NCBI GenBank assembly: GCA_041688015.1 | Contig: JBDNIY010000017.1 | Location: 310,001-374,000, forward strand | Length of the DNA stretch: 64,000 bases | From: Parvibaculum sp041688015 | Lineage (GTDB): Bacteria; Pseudomonadota; Alphaproteobacteria; Parvibaculales; Parvibaculaceae | Direction of reading: 5' to 3' | In this document: positions 50,010 to 59,257 of the stretch, piece by piece | How positions within the stretch are numbered: position 1 is the stretch's first letter | Layout: each line of letters starts with the position of its first letter | Made by a program: the position numbers and the translations under genes | The notes under the pieces: model-generated | The model's database searches: none | What the model was told of the DNA's origin: nothing | The model's input: the letters and a program-made list of their open reading frames with translations, nothing else

Positions 50010-50543
50010 TCAGCGCTGCGGATAAAGACGTTCGGCAACGTATGGCCCGCCACCCACAGTGGAGCGTGCCGAATAAAGGACAAAGTGGGTGACTTCAAAG
50101 GTCGGCGTTGCAAAAAGATTATTTGCGGCGATGAATTGATAGACCTCAGCGGTTTCAACACCGCGCAAGCGGGCCAAAGTGACATGCGGTATGAATTTGC
50201 GAGGTTCTGGTTTTAGCCCTGCGCGGCGTATGGCGCTTTCGTGGCGGGCTTGCAGGATTTTTAAAGGCTCGCTGGGCTTGACACTCGCATAGACCGCATG
50301 AGGGTCAGCTCCGCCAAAAGCATCGACACCTTCCAGCGTCAGTTCAAACGGTGTGAAGGGGACGGCACTTAGTTCCTGATCGACTTCATCGGCGACATTT
50401 TCAGGGATGTCGCCGATGAAGCGTAAGGTGATGTGAAAGCTGTCGCGCTCGATCCAGCGCGCATGTTCAATCCCACGTTGCAGGTGGCGCAGGCGCTCTG
50501 CAATCTCGTCAGGAATCTCAAGGGCGGTGAACAGGCGGATCAT
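50010..50543 (-). CDS. thpR: RNA 2',3'-cyclic phosphodiesterase
   Basis: A 177-residue 2H phosphoesterase. Both His-x-Thr motifs are visible: SFHITLRFIG near residue 39-48 and FIPHVTLARLRG near 127-137. Starts RLFTALEIPDEIAERL. This enzyme opens 2',3'-cyclic phosphates on RNA and was once called a 2'-5' RNA ligase. It is followed in the same direction by nothing close: it lies 19 bases downstream of the aldo/keto reductase gene, so they may be co-transcribed. Confidence 0.93.
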   Translation of the reverse strand: MIRLFTALEIPDEIAERLRHLQRGIEHARWIERDSFHITLRFIGDIPENVADEVDQELSAVPFTPFELTLEGVDAFGGADPHAVYASVKPSEPLKILQARHESAIRRAGLKPEPRKFIPHVTLARLRGVETAEVYQFIAANNLFATPTFEVTHFVLYSARSTVGGGPYVAERLYPQR

Positions 50544-50561
50544 CGATAACTCTCATTGGTC

Positions 50562-51608
50562 TTATGGGCTGGGGTTGGGGTTTCGTGCATGGGCCGCGTT
50601 GACGTCGGCTTCCAGCTCGTCGGTCCATTTGACATGGCGTGAGGTGACGGCCAATTTCAACTGTTCCATTGTTGTTGCGCCGATGATGTTCGACGTCACG
50701 AAGGGCCGTGTGGTGGCAAACTGATTGGCAAGCTGGGAAGGGTCAATCCCGTGTTTTTTGGCGATGGCTAGATAGTCATTAATGGCGGTATTGGTTTGCG
50801 GATTTTCATAGCGCTGCAACCGGTTGAATAATTGTTTGCGCGATCCTTCTGGCAAGGCCCCGTTTTGATATTTGCCGGTGAGGTAGCCTTGGCCGAGTGG
50901 TGAGTAGACCAGCAGCCCTACTTGTTCGCGATGGGCCACTTCCGCGCCGCCCAGCTCGAAGGTACGGTTGATGAGATTATAGGCGTTCTGGACCGACTGG
51001 ATACGCGGTAGACCACGCGCTTCAGACTCCGCGACAAATTTCATGGTGCCCCATGGCGACTCATTTGAAAGCGCGATGTGGCGCACCTTGCCGGACTTCA
51101 CAATTTTGGCGAGGGTTTCGAGAATTTCATGGATCGGATGGCTGTCGGCTTCAATGTGCTTGTAGGTGAGGCCGGTGCTACCAAAGAGCGAGATCGGACG
51201 ATCGGGCCAATGAAGCTGATAGAGGTCAATATAATCTGTTTGCAGACGTTTTAGGCTTTTGTCCACCGCCTCGTTGATCTGTTTGGCGCTTTGTTCGGTG
51301 GCGGATTTGTCGTCACGCAACCAATTCATGGGTGAGCGGCCGGCAACTTTTGTGGCGAGGATAACCTTGTCGCGATTTTTGTGCGCCTTGAACCAAGTGC
51401 CAATGATTTTTTCCGTGGCGCCTTGTGTCTGAGGTTTGGGCGGCACGGCATACATTTCGGAAGTGTCGAAAAAATTGATGCCTTCGGAGAGGGCATAATC
51501 CATCTGCTCGTGGCCTTGGGCTTCTGTGTTCTGTTCGCCCCATGTCATGGTGCCAAGGCAGATTTCGCTGACCATTAAATCAGTTCGGCCAAGTTTACGC
51601 AGGTTCAT
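50562..51608 (-). CDS. Aldo/keto reductase, Tas-like
   Basis: A 348-residue barrel oxidoreductase close to Tas/YakC-type proteins. Asp and Tyr are in FFDTSEMYAVPP, Lys in ILATKVAGRS, and His in LYQLHWPDRP. VSEICLGTMTWGEQNTE starts the protein, as in Tas. It carries the FATTRPFVTSNIIGATTMEQL segment for NADPH phosphate binding. The physiological substrate is unknown. The ThpR gene is just downstream on the same strand. Confidence 0.92.
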   Translation of the reverse strand: MNLRKLGRTDLMVSEICLGTMTWGEQNTEAQGHEQMDYALSEGINFFDTSEMYAVPPKPQTQGATEKIIGTWFKAHKNRDKVILATKVAGRSPMNWLRDDKSATEQSAKQINEAVDKSLKRLQTDYIDLYQLHWPDRPISLFGSTGLTYKHIEADSHPIHEILETLAKIVKSGKVRHIALSNESPWGTMKFVAESEARGLPRIQSVQNAYNLINRTFELGGAEVAHREQVGLLVYSPLGQGYLTGKYQNGALPEGSRKQLFNRLQRYENPQTNTAINDYLAIAKKHGIDPSQLANQFATTRPFVTSNIIGATTMEQLKLAVTSRHVKWTDELEADVNAAHARNPNPSP

Positions 51609-51664
51609 TAGTTGCCCCCCCTAGGGTTTATTTTCGGGTGTGATGAATTGGTGTGAAATGAAAG

Positions 51665-52351
51665 TTATTTGGCGGCGGCGGTGGCCTGCGCCGTGGCAAT
51701 CAATTGTTCGACCTTTGGCAGAATGCCCTTCACCATGACCGCGACGCCCTTGGGATTGGGGTGCATGCCATCATCGAGCGTCAGATCATCATGCGTAATG
51801 ACGCCATCTAAAAAGAATGGATAGAGATCAAGGTGATATTTCTTGGCGAGGTCTGGATATATGGAATCGAAGTGATGGGCGTAGTCCGCCCCTAAATTGG
51901 GTGGCGCAAGCATGCCGACCAGTAAGACCGCGATGTGGCGAGCTTGCAGCGTCTCGATCATCTTTGTCAGATTGGCGCGTGTGAATGCTGGATCGACGCC
52001 ACGCAGGGCATCATTCGCACCTAGCTCGAGAATGACCGCATCGGTCTCTGCGCCGACGCTCCAATTGAGGCGCGAAAGGCCGCCGCTGGAGGTGTCACCG
52101 GAAACGCCAGCATCACGGACCACGACATCGCCGTAGCCGCCGGCGTGAAGGGCTGATTGCAATTGCGGCACAAAACCTTCATCCGGGCCCAGCAGATAGC
52201 CCGCCGTCAGGCTGTCGCCGAACGCGACAACAACGAAAGGTTTACTCGTGGCCTGCGCCGGAATGAGGGCTGTTGCGACGTAGAACATGAAGGCGAACAG
52301 CGCCAAGGCCGTTATTTTGGCCGTCATTTTCTTGTAAATAATTGAAAACAT
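51665..52351 (-). CDS. TesA-like arylesterase/acyl-CoA thioesterase, SGNH hydrolase
   Basis: A protein of about 228 residues with an N-terminal signal peptide (ending PAQA). The start is uncertain (52351 or 52327). All catalytic blocks are intact: VVAFGDSLTAGY (Ser), GANDALRG (Asn), and DGMHPNPKG (Asp/His). It belongs to the E. coli TesA branch: periplasmic thioesterase I/protease I/lysophospholipase L1. Divergent from ybbA-ybbP homologues, the same arrangement as tesA/ybbA in E. coli, which supports the call. Here the canonical triad contrasts with the altered SGNH protein at 42413. Confidence 0.9.
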   Translation of the reverse strand: MFSIIYKKMTAKITALALFAFMFYVATALIPAQATSKPFVVVAFGDSLTAGYLLGPDEGFVPQLQSALHAGGYGDVVVRDAGVSGDTSSGGLSRLNWSVGAETDAVILELGANDALRGVDPAFTRANLTKMIETLQARHIAVLLVGMLAPPNLGADYAHHFDSIYPDLAKKYHLDLYPFFLDGVITHDDLTLDDGMHPNPKGVAVMVKGILPKVEQLIATAQATAAAK

Positions 52352-52447
52352 GCCATATCGCTCAAGGGGCTTACCGCACTTCATCTCTGAAATTCGGCCG
52401 TTTGAGGCGTTGTCGCCCAAACTGGTGAACTAGAAGGTTTAAGACGT

Positions 52448-53155
52448 TTGACCGATAGCATCATCGAACTCAAAGATTTGGAACTCAGCCTGCCCAGTCA
52501 GGCCGGGCCGGTCAACATTTTGCGCGGGATTGATCTCAAAATTGCGCGCGGGGCGACCACGGGGCTTGTCGGCCCGTCTGGCTCAGGCAAATCAACATTG
52601 CTCATGGTGTTGGCGGGATTGGAGCGTCCCAGCGCGGGTGGGGTCAAGGTGGCGGGTGAAGACCTGACGCGGCTCGGTGAAGACGGGCTTGCGCGGTTTC
52701 GTCGTCAACATGTAGGGATTGTCTTTCAGTCTTTCCACCTCATCGCGACAATGACAGCGTTGGAAAATGTGGCGATCCCGTTGGAATTTGCCGGACGGGC
52801 GGATGCTTTTGCGCGCGCGGAAGAGGAATTGAAGCTGGTCGGGCTTGGCCATCGGCTGACGCATTATCCCGGCCAACTGTCGGGCGGCGAGCAGCAGCGC
52901 GTGGCGCTGGCGCGCGCCGTCGTGGGCGATCCTGAAATTTTGTTGGCTGACGAGCCGACCGGCAATCTCGACCAAACGACCGGGGCTGACATCATTGAGT
53001 TGATGTTCGACCTTCATGCCCGCAAGGGCACGACACTGGTGTTGATTACGCATGATGAGCAATTGGCCAGACGCTGCGGGCAGGTTGTGCGGTTGCGCGA
53101 CGGGCTGATCGAGACCATCGAAGCCGGTGAGATCCACGATGGTACATTTGCATGA
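52448..53155 (+). CDS. ybbA: ABC transporter ATPase, YbbA-like
   Basis: A 235-residue LolD/MacB-type ATPase. Walker A is GPSGSGKST, the signature LSGGEQQRVALARA, and Walker B ILLADEPTGNLD. The start codon is TTG at 52448. Its stop overlaps the next start (ATGA). YbbA works with the large permease YbbP; the pair lies divergent from tesA in many proteobacteria. The exported or extracted substrate is unknown, with links proposed to lipoproteins or hydrophobic molecules. Confidence 0.92.
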   Translation: MTDSIIELKDLELSLPSQAGPVNILRGIDLKIARGATTGLVGPSGSGKSTLLMVLAGLERPSAGGVKVAGEDLTRLGEDGLARFRRQHVGIVFQSFHLIATMTALENVAIPLEFAGRADAFARAEEELKLVGLGHRLTHYPGQLSGGEQQRVALARAVVGDPEILLADEPTGNLDQTTGADIIELMFDLHARKGTTLVLITHDEQLARRCGQVVRLRDGLIETIEAGEIHDGTFA

Positions 53156-55681
53156 GCGAGGCATCCTTCTCGCTTGCTGTGCGTTTGGCGCGGCGCGAAT
53201 TGCGCGGCGGCGTGCGCGGCTTTCGCATTTTCATAGCCTGTCTGGCCTTGGGTGTCGCCGCTATTGCGGGCGTCGGCTCGGTGTCGACGGCGTTGACACG
53301 CGGGCTTTCGGAACGTGGTCAGGAAATTCTTGGTGGTGATGTCGATGTGCGGTTGCTGCACCGTCAAACGAATGCAGCAGAATATGCAGCGCTTGCCAAA
53401 GACAACGCTGTTTCGCGTACTGTTGAAATGCGGGCAATGGCGCGCCGATGCGACGCAGAGCCTTGTCGAGCTAAAGGTTGTCGATGGGGCTTATCCGCTT
53501 TATGGCACGATGCGGTTGACACCGAGCATGCCGCTTGGCGAGGCGCTGTCGTCGCGCGACGGCGTTTATGGCGCGGCGGTTGAGTCAAATCTTGCCACGC
53601 GTCTGGGTCTCAAGATCGGCGACACATTTCAGGTTGGATCGGCGACGTTGCAGTTGCGCGCCGAGATTGCGCATGAGCCTGATCGGGTGGGTGATGGCTT
53701 TGCGCTTGGTCCGCGCGTGATGATTGCAGGTGCGGCTCTCACCTCAACGCAATTGGTGCAGCCGGGTAGCTTGGTCTCTTATCATTATCGTTTGAAACGT
53801 CCGGCAGATGAGCGTTCGCTGAGTGCGATCAAGTCTTTTACCGACGGGCTGCAAGCGCAGTTTCCTGATGCGGGCTGGCGCATTAAGGATCGCTCCGATA
53901 GCGCGCCGGGCTTGCGGCGCTTTGTTGAGCGGGTGGCGCTGTTTTTGAATTTCGTTGGCTTGACGGCGCTGGTCGTGGGCGGCGTCGGTGTTGCCAATGC
54001 AGTTAAATCCTATCTTGACGGCAAGCGCGAAGTGATTGCGATTTTCAAATCGCTCGGGGCGTCAGGGCGTTTGATTTTCAGGCTTTATTTAGTGCAGGTG
54101 ATGGCCTTGGCGTTGTGCGGTATTGCCCTTGGTCTTGGCGTCGGTGCAGCCATTCCATTTGTGGTCGAAGTGGCGGCAGGCGATTTGATCCCTGTGCCAG
54201 CAGCCCTTGGGCTTTACCCTGCGCCGTTGGTGCTGGCGGCAGCCTATGGCGTGTTGACAGCCCTTGCCTTTGCGATCTGGCCTTTGGCACGGGCACGCGA
54301 GGTGCCACCCGCCAGTCTCTTCCGTGATTTGGTTGCACCTGAGCGGCGCTGGCCACGTCCTGCTTATATGGCAGCGACCGTGGCGTCATTGATTGCGCTT
54401 GGTGGGCTTGCGGTTTTGACGGCAGAGCGCCCTGCCTTTGCGCTCTGGTTTGTGGTGGGATCGTCGGCAGTCTTCTTACTGTTGCGCATGACGGGGCTTG
54501 GCGTGATGGCACTGGCAGCGCGTTGGCGTGTGCGTTCGGCAAGTACGCGACTGGCGCTTGCCAATCTCTACCGACCCGGCGCGCCGACGCCTGCGGTCAT
54601 TCTGTCGCTCGGGCTCGGGCTTACGTTGTTGACGACAGTGTCTTTGATTGATGGCAATTTACGCGGCGAGATCGCGCATGACTTGCCGGGACGCGCGCCA
54701 TCATTCTTTTTTGTTGATATTCAACCAGACCAGTCTGTTGCCTTTGAAAAGCTGGTGCGCTCAGCCCCCGGCGTTGAAAAATTTGAACGCGTGCCGATGT
54801 TGCGTGGCCGCATTGTGGCGGTGAAGGGCGTACCGGCCGATCAGGTGAAGCCTGCACCTAATGCCGCCTGGGCTCTGCAAGGGGATCGCGGCATTACCTA
54901 TGCGGCGGCCATGCCGCAAAGCTCCAAGATCGTGAGCGGGGCTTGGTGGCCGAAGGATTATGACGGGCCGCTGCTTGTCTCTTTTGATAGTGAGCTGGCC
55001 AAGGGGCTTGGCCTCTCGCTGGGTGACACTTTGACGGTTAATATTCTGGGCCGTGAATTTGAGGCCAAGTTGGCCAATACGCGCGAGGTAGATTGGCAAA
55101 GCATGGGCATCAATTTTATCATGGTGTTCTCGCCCGGCCAGCTTGAAGCCGCGCCCCATAGTGAGCTTGCCACCGTGACAATGGCAGAAGCAGGTGAGGC
55201 GGGGTTGGAGCGCAACGTGGTGGCGCATTTTCCCAATGTGACATCGGTGCGAGTAAAGCAGGCACTGGCACAAATCTCACTTATTCTGTCGCAATTCTCG
55301 CTGGCAGTGCGCGCCATTGGCTCGGTGACGCTGGTATCGGGTGTGCTGGTTTTGGCAGGGGCGATGGCGGCAGGGTTTCGCGCGCGGTTGCGTGACGCCG
55401 TCATTTTGAAAGTGCTGGGCGCGACACGGCTTCGTATTCTTGGCATCTATGTGCGCGAATATGTGATTTTAGGGCTGGCGACGGCGCTGATTGCGGCCGG
55501 GGCAGGCACCGTTGCGGCTTACGCCATTGTCACGCAGATGATGCAACTACCGTGGCATTTCCTGCCGCTTACATCGGCCCTGACGATCCTGGTGGCCACC
55601 GTTGTGACTGTTGGAATGGGCCTTGCGGGGACATGGGGTGCCTTGTCGGCACCTGCGGCGCGCAATCTGCGTGTTGATTAA
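53152..55681 (+). pseudogene. ybbP: YbbP-like FtsX-family permease, frameshifted near the start
   Basis: The first segment (from 53152) gives RLARRELRGGVRGFRIFIAC, a first membrane helix and VSRTVEMRAMAR before diverging. The homologous continuation DATQSLVELKVVDGAYPLYG is found in the next frame from about 53450 and runs to 55681 with ten or so transmembrane helices in two FtsX domains (about residues 240-380 and 640-780 of the composite). Removing one C around 53441-53449 joins the frames into a protein of about 840 residues. A sequencing error or a real frameshift are both possible. The permease would pair with the upstream ATPase. Confidence 0.82.
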
Positions 55682-55808
55682 AGATAAGTCGCTGGCATGG
55701 TTACGATTTCGTCATTTTGAGAAGGTCGTATAAGGTCCAATTCACCTTGAACTTTTGGGGTATAACCCCGATATTGAGCACAAGCACACTCAGGAGGGTG
55801 CATAAATC

Positions 55809-56564
55809 ATGGCTAACTTTGATCAGAACCGGATGCATACCGGCGCGGGTGTCCGTGGCGATGCCGCCATCGACCAAGGTCTGCGCAGCTATATGCTCAG
55901 CGTTTATAATTACATGGCGGGCGGCCTCGCGATTACGGGTGTCGTTGCCTATCTCGCGTTTCAGTTCGCAGTGACGCAGGCACCCGATGGCAGCCTTGCC
56001 CTCACATCCGCCGGTGCTGCGCTCTATGCCAGCCCCTTAAAGTGGGTTGTGATGCTGGCACCGCTGGGGCTCGTCTTCTATCTCAGCGCTAAGATTTCGA
56101 CGATGAGTGTTTCGGCGGCCCAGATTTCCTTCTGGCTCTTTGCTGGTTTGATGGGCCTGTCGCTGTCGAGCATCTTCCTTATTTATACAGGCGCTTCGAT
56201 CACCCAGACCTTCTTCGTCACTGCAATCGCTTTTAGTGGCCTAAGCCTTTATGGCTACACGACAAAGCGCGATCTGACGGCGATGGGTTCGTTTCTTATT
56301 ATGGGCGTCATCGGCCTTCTCGTGGCGATGGTCGTCAATATCTTCCTACAGAGTTCTGCCTTGCAGTTTGCTGTTTCGGCTCTTGGCGTGCTGATTTTCG
56401 CGGGCCTGACGGCTTACGACACGCAGAAGATCAAGGAAATGTATTACGTCGGCGACGCTGCGGCGACCGCGGCCAAGAAGGCGATCATGGGCGCTTTGGC
56501 GCTCTATCTCGACTTCATCAATATGTTCATGTTCTTGCTGCAGTTCATGGGTAATCGCCGCTAA
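55809..56564 (+). CDS. Bax inhibitor-1 / YccA family membrane protein
   Basis: A 251-residue protein with seven hydrophobic helices, starting MANFDQNRMHTGAGVRGDA and containing the family's SALGVLIFAGLTAYDTQKI and FINMFMFLLQFMG near the end. The Asp in TAYDTQKIK is a conserved channel-gating residue in BI-1 proteins. Members act as calcium-leak or proton-linked channels or regulate FtsH-type proteases (YccA, YbhL). It is followed by a strong terminator. Single transcript likely. Confidence 0.93.
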   Translation: MANFDQNRMHTGAGVRGDAAIDQGLRSYMLSVYNYMAGGLAITGVVAYLAFQFAVTQAPDGSLALTSAGAALYASPLKWVVMLAPLGLVFYLSAKISTMSVSAAQISFWLFAGLMGLSLSSIFLIYTGASITQTFFVTAIAFSGLSLYGYTTKRDLTAMGSFLIMGVIGLLVAMVVNIFLQSSALQFAVSALGVLIFAGLTAYDTQKIKEMYYVGDAAATAAKKAIMGALALYLDFINMFMFLLQFMGNRR

Positions 56565-56590
56565 AGCCAACGGCCTTTCAATACGGAAAA

Positions 56591-56616
56591 CCCCGGTGGA
56601 AACACCGGGGTTTTTT
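56591..56616 (+). terminator. Rho-independent terminator with GAAA loop
   Basis: CCCCGGTG / CACCGGGG stem with GAAA loop, preceded by A-run and followed by six T. The 20-base hairpin is identical to that at 47882-47901. Confidence 0.92.
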
Positions 56617-56633
56617 GTTGGGCAGACTGGCCG

Positions 56634-57035
56634 TTAGGCACCGATGAGGCGTAGGGTTCGCTTTTCAAAGACTTTAAGCACCTGAGCGAGATCGTGTCCG
56701 CGTTTCATGACTAGGCCGGAGGTCGCGATGACGCTGAAGGCACCCTGACGGCGGGCGAGTTTAGGGCGCTTTTCGATGCGGAACAGCGGTTGCTCGCTAG
56801 CGCGGCGGTGGATAGCGAAAATGGCGACCTCTTTGGTCGAACCGATGGCATAGTCGCGCCATTCGCCCTCGACGACCTTGCGCCCATAGAGCGAAAGGAT
56901 GGTTTCGAATTCGGTGCGGGTGAAGAAAATATCCGGCTCGCGTCGTTTTTGAGGCGTAGGACTGGCATCAGGGACGGGAACGGCATTGACGAGAGTGAAA
57001 GGGGCGGGCGCAACACCCTTGAAGCTGTCATCCAT
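56634..57035 (-). CDS. DUF2794 family protein
   Basis: A 133-residue protein with an N-terminal disordered, Pro/Ala-rich stretch (about 1-38) and the conserved alphaproteobacterial DUF2794 domain: FFTRTEFETILSLYGRKVV, EGEWRDYAIG, RRASEQPLFRIEKRPKLARR and MKRGHDLAQVLKV. Function of the domain is unknown; it appears specific to Alphaproteobacteria and is a useful taxonomic marker. Convergent with the BI-1 gene across the terminator at 56591. Confidence 0.92.
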   Translation of the reverse strand: MDDSFKGVAPAPFTLVNAVPVPDASPTPQKRREPDIFFTRTEFETILSLYGRKVVEGEWRDYAIGSTKEVAIFAIHRRASEQPLFRIEKRPKLARRQGAFSVIATSGLVMKRGHDLAQVLKVFEKRTLRLIGA

Positions 57036-57189
57036 ATCGGCTCTTGCCCTCCAAATGACCTTAACTGACCTGCCAATAGTCGCACTTTTCTGTCATTTTT
57101 GCGAATTATTCGGGATCACAAAATTGCCTCTTTTCGGCCCTTGGGTGAACACACTGGGCCGCCATTCTTTGATTGTTGCCTCACTTGGC
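57036..57189. other. Intergenic region upstream of DUF2794
   Basis: Nothing coding is supported. It probably holds the reverse-strand promoter of DUF2794 and, on the other strand, a promoter for the possible small RNA that follows. No clear -35/-10 pair was identified. Confidence 0.4.
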
Positions 57190-57350
57190 CCGGTCTTCTT
57201 GGACCTTCCGGTTTCATCAGCCCCCCAGCCCCACCGGGATGGAATTTTGAGGATCGGGCCACCCCTTACTCTCATTAAGTGGGGCAACACTGAAATAAAG
57301 ACTGTCAATTGATCGCCGCCTGGTTCCCCCCACCAGGCGGCGATTTTTTT
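57190..57350 (+). ncRNA. Possible small RNA with C-rich hairpin loops
   Basis: This non-coding stretch ends in a very strong terminator (57312-57350) with no gene before it on that strand. Upstream, CCGGT (57208-57212) and ACCGG (57233-57237) can form a stem with a loop containing two runs of C. The terminator loop is also C-rich (TTCCCCCC). C-rich exposed loops are typical of trans-acting small RNAs that bind G-rich ribosome-binding sites. Start and promoter are unknown; the left limit given is a guess. Confidence 0.3.
57312..57350 (+). terminator. Strong orphan rho-independent terminator
   Basis: 13-base perfect stem ATCGCCGCCTGGT / ACCAGGCGGCGAT with a C-rich seven-base loop and seven T in total. 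No plus-strand gene precedes it, and the next one starts at 57529. Confidence 0.92.
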
Positions 57351-57528
57351 GACTGAAAGGCATGAAACATCTTTCACTTGAGAGGTTTGCGAGCATGGCC
57401 TACACATCGGACAAAGACTTTTGGAGAGGGTGAGCCGCCGAGTGATCTGGCGCTTGCGGGGAGAAAAGACTATCGCGCAATTCCGTATCAAGACGGCGGG
57501 CCAGTCTGACATCGCATCGAGTGAGGCT

Positions 57529-58521
57529 ATGATTGTCATTGACGGCCTGACCAAGCGTTTCGGGCCGTTTACGGCTGTCGACAACATCAGTTTTTCTGTC
57601 GCACGCGGCGAAGTCCTAGGGTTTCTTGGGCCCAACGGCGCGGGCAAATCCACCACCATGAAAATGGTGACGGGGTTCTTGTCGCCGACCGAAGGATCCG
57701 CGCGCGTCTGCGGCCATGATGTCGTTTCCGATACGCTTGCGGCGCAGCGCACCATCGGCTATCTGCCGGAGGGCGCGCCTGCCTATAGTGATATGACCCC
57801 TCGGAGTTTTTTACAGTTCATTGCGCGTATTCGTGCCCTCAAGGGGGCGGCGGCTGAGAAGGCGATTGCTGAGGCGGTTGCCGCGACCGAACTTCAGAGT
57901 GTGCTCGAGCAGCCGATTGATACTTTGTCCAAGGGATTTCGTCGTCGCGTCGGGTTGGCTCAAGCCATCCTGCACAATCCGCCGGTTCTCATCATGGATG
58001 AGCCGACAGACGGCTTAGACCCCAACCAGAAATATGAAGTGCGCAAGCTCATCAAACGCATGTCGGCGGACAAGGCCATCATCATCTCGACCCATATTTT
58101 GGAAGAGGTGGATGCGATCTGTTCGCGCGCGCTCATTATTGATCGTGGACGGGTGGTGGCTGATGGCACGCCTGCTGAACTTATTTCGCGCTCGCGCTAT
58201 CACAATGCCGTCACTCTGACTGTCGATGGTCAATTGACCGTGCAAGCAGCCGAGATGCTCAAATCCTTACCCGGCGTTGTCAGCATGGAAGTGACGCCGC
58301 GCGGCACGGAGACTGTGTTGACGCTTTTCACGGCGCATGGCACGGCCAGCCAAGCTGTTTCAGGCGATCTCGTGCTCATCGACGCGGTGGCCCACGTTGC
58401 CCATGAGCAAGGTTGGATCGTGCGTGCGCTTTATGGCGAACCGGGACGTCTTGATGAAGTCTTCCGTTCGCTCACGCGTTCTGATGTCGACGAAGTTATT
58501 TCCGAAAAGAGCGTCGCATGA
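57529..58521 (+). CDS. ABC transporter ATPase, GldA/CcmA-like
   Basis: A 330-residue ABC ATPase. ATG 57529 is preferred because the protein then starts with IVIDGLTKRFGPFTAVDNIS, the usual first strands; the longer frame from 57421 lacks similarity. Walker A GPNGAGKSTTM, signature LSKGFRRRVGLAQA and Walker B PVLIMDEPTDGLDPN are intact. The C-terminal 90 residues form an accessory domain as in drug-efflux/Gld-type ATPases. Its stop overlaps the next start (ATGA). Operon: ATPase, permease, GldG-like protein, DUF4340. Confidence 0.92.
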   Translation: MIVIDGLTKRFGPFTAVDNISFSVARGEVLGFLGPNGAGKSTTMKMVTGFLSPTEGSARVCGHDVVSDTLAAQRTIGYLPEGAPAYSDMTPRSFLQFIARIRALKGAAAEKAIAEAVAATELQSVLEQPIDTLSKGFRRRVGLAQAILHNPPVLIMDEPTDGLDPNQKYEVRKLIKRMSADKAIIISTHILEEVDAICSRALIIDRGRVVADGTPAELISRSRYHNAVTLTVDGQLTVQAAEMLKSLPGVVSMEVTPRGTETVLTLFTAHGTASQAVSGDLVLIDAVAHVAHEQGWIVRALYGEPGRLDEVFRSLTRSDVDEVISEKSVA

Positions 58522-59252
58522 GAGAACTTGCAGCTGTGTTCCGCCGTGAGCTTAGCGGTTATTTTGCGACGCCACTGGCGTTTGTTTTCATCGTTGTGTT
58601 TCTTTTCACGATGGGCGCTTTCACATTCTATATGGGCGGATATTTTGAAAGCGGAACTGCGAACTTGCAGATCTTCTTCAATTTTCATCCCTGGCTCTAT
58701 CTGTTTTTGATCCCTGCGATCTCGATGCGCCTGTGGGCGGAGGAACGGCGTACTGGCTCTATTGAACTTTTGCTTTCGCTGCCTGTGCCGCTTTGGGCAG
58801 CAGTGCTTGGCAAGTTCCTTGCGGCTTGGGTATTTTCGGGTCTTGCGCTGGCGCTGACTTTTCCGATGTGGCTGACCGTCAACTATCTCGGCAATCCTGA
58901 CAATGGCGTCATTCTGGCGGGTTATGTCGGTAGTTTCTTTCTTGCCGGTGGATATCTGGCGATCGGATCGTGCTTGTCGGCGACGACTAAAAATCAGGTC
59001 ATCGCTTTTGTCGTTAGCGTGGTTGTGAGTTTTCTCTTTACGGTGTCCGGCCTGCCACTTGTCACCGATTTCTTTTCTAGCTGGGCACCCCAGCAAGTCT
59101 TGAACACGATTGCCTCCTTCTCCTTTCTCACGCATTTCACGGCGATCACGCAGGGCGTGATTGATCTGCGAGATATTATCTACTTTGGATCGCTGATCAC
59201 GGCCTGGCTCGTTGCATGTGGCATTGTCGTCGATATGAAGAAGGCAGGGTGA
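58518..59252 (+). CDS. ABC-2 type permease, GldF-like
   Basis: A 244-residue permease with six hydrophobic helices, starting RELAAVFRRELSGYFATP and containing the conserved LRLWAEERRTGSIELLLSLP-type segment (here SMRLWAEERRTGSIELL) seen in GldF/NosY permeases. It joins the preceding ATPase to form an ABC-2 exporter. Overlaps both neighbours or nearly so, indicating one transcript. In Bacteroidetes GldAFG is required for gliding; in Alphaproteobacteria, homologous operons with a DUF4340 gene have no assigned function. Confidence 0.92.
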   Translation: MRELAAVFRRELSGYFATPLAFVFIVVFLFTMGAFTFYMGGYFESGTANLQIFFNFHPWLYLFLIPAISMRLWAEERRTGSIELLLSLPVPLWAAVLGKFLAAWVFSGLALALTFPMWLTVNYLGNPDNGVILAGYVGSFFLAGGYLAIGSCLSATTKNQVIAFVVSVVVSFLFTVSGLPLVTDFFSSWAPQQVLNTIASFSFLTHFTAITQGVIDLRDIIYFGSLITAWLVACGIVVDMKKAG

Positions 59253-59257
59253 GCATC

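Noticed and set aside
56986..57312. Forward open frame of 108 codons before the orphan terminator
   Set aside because: It overlaps DUF2794 in antisense and has no recognisable protein features; the terminator more likely ends a non-coding transcript.
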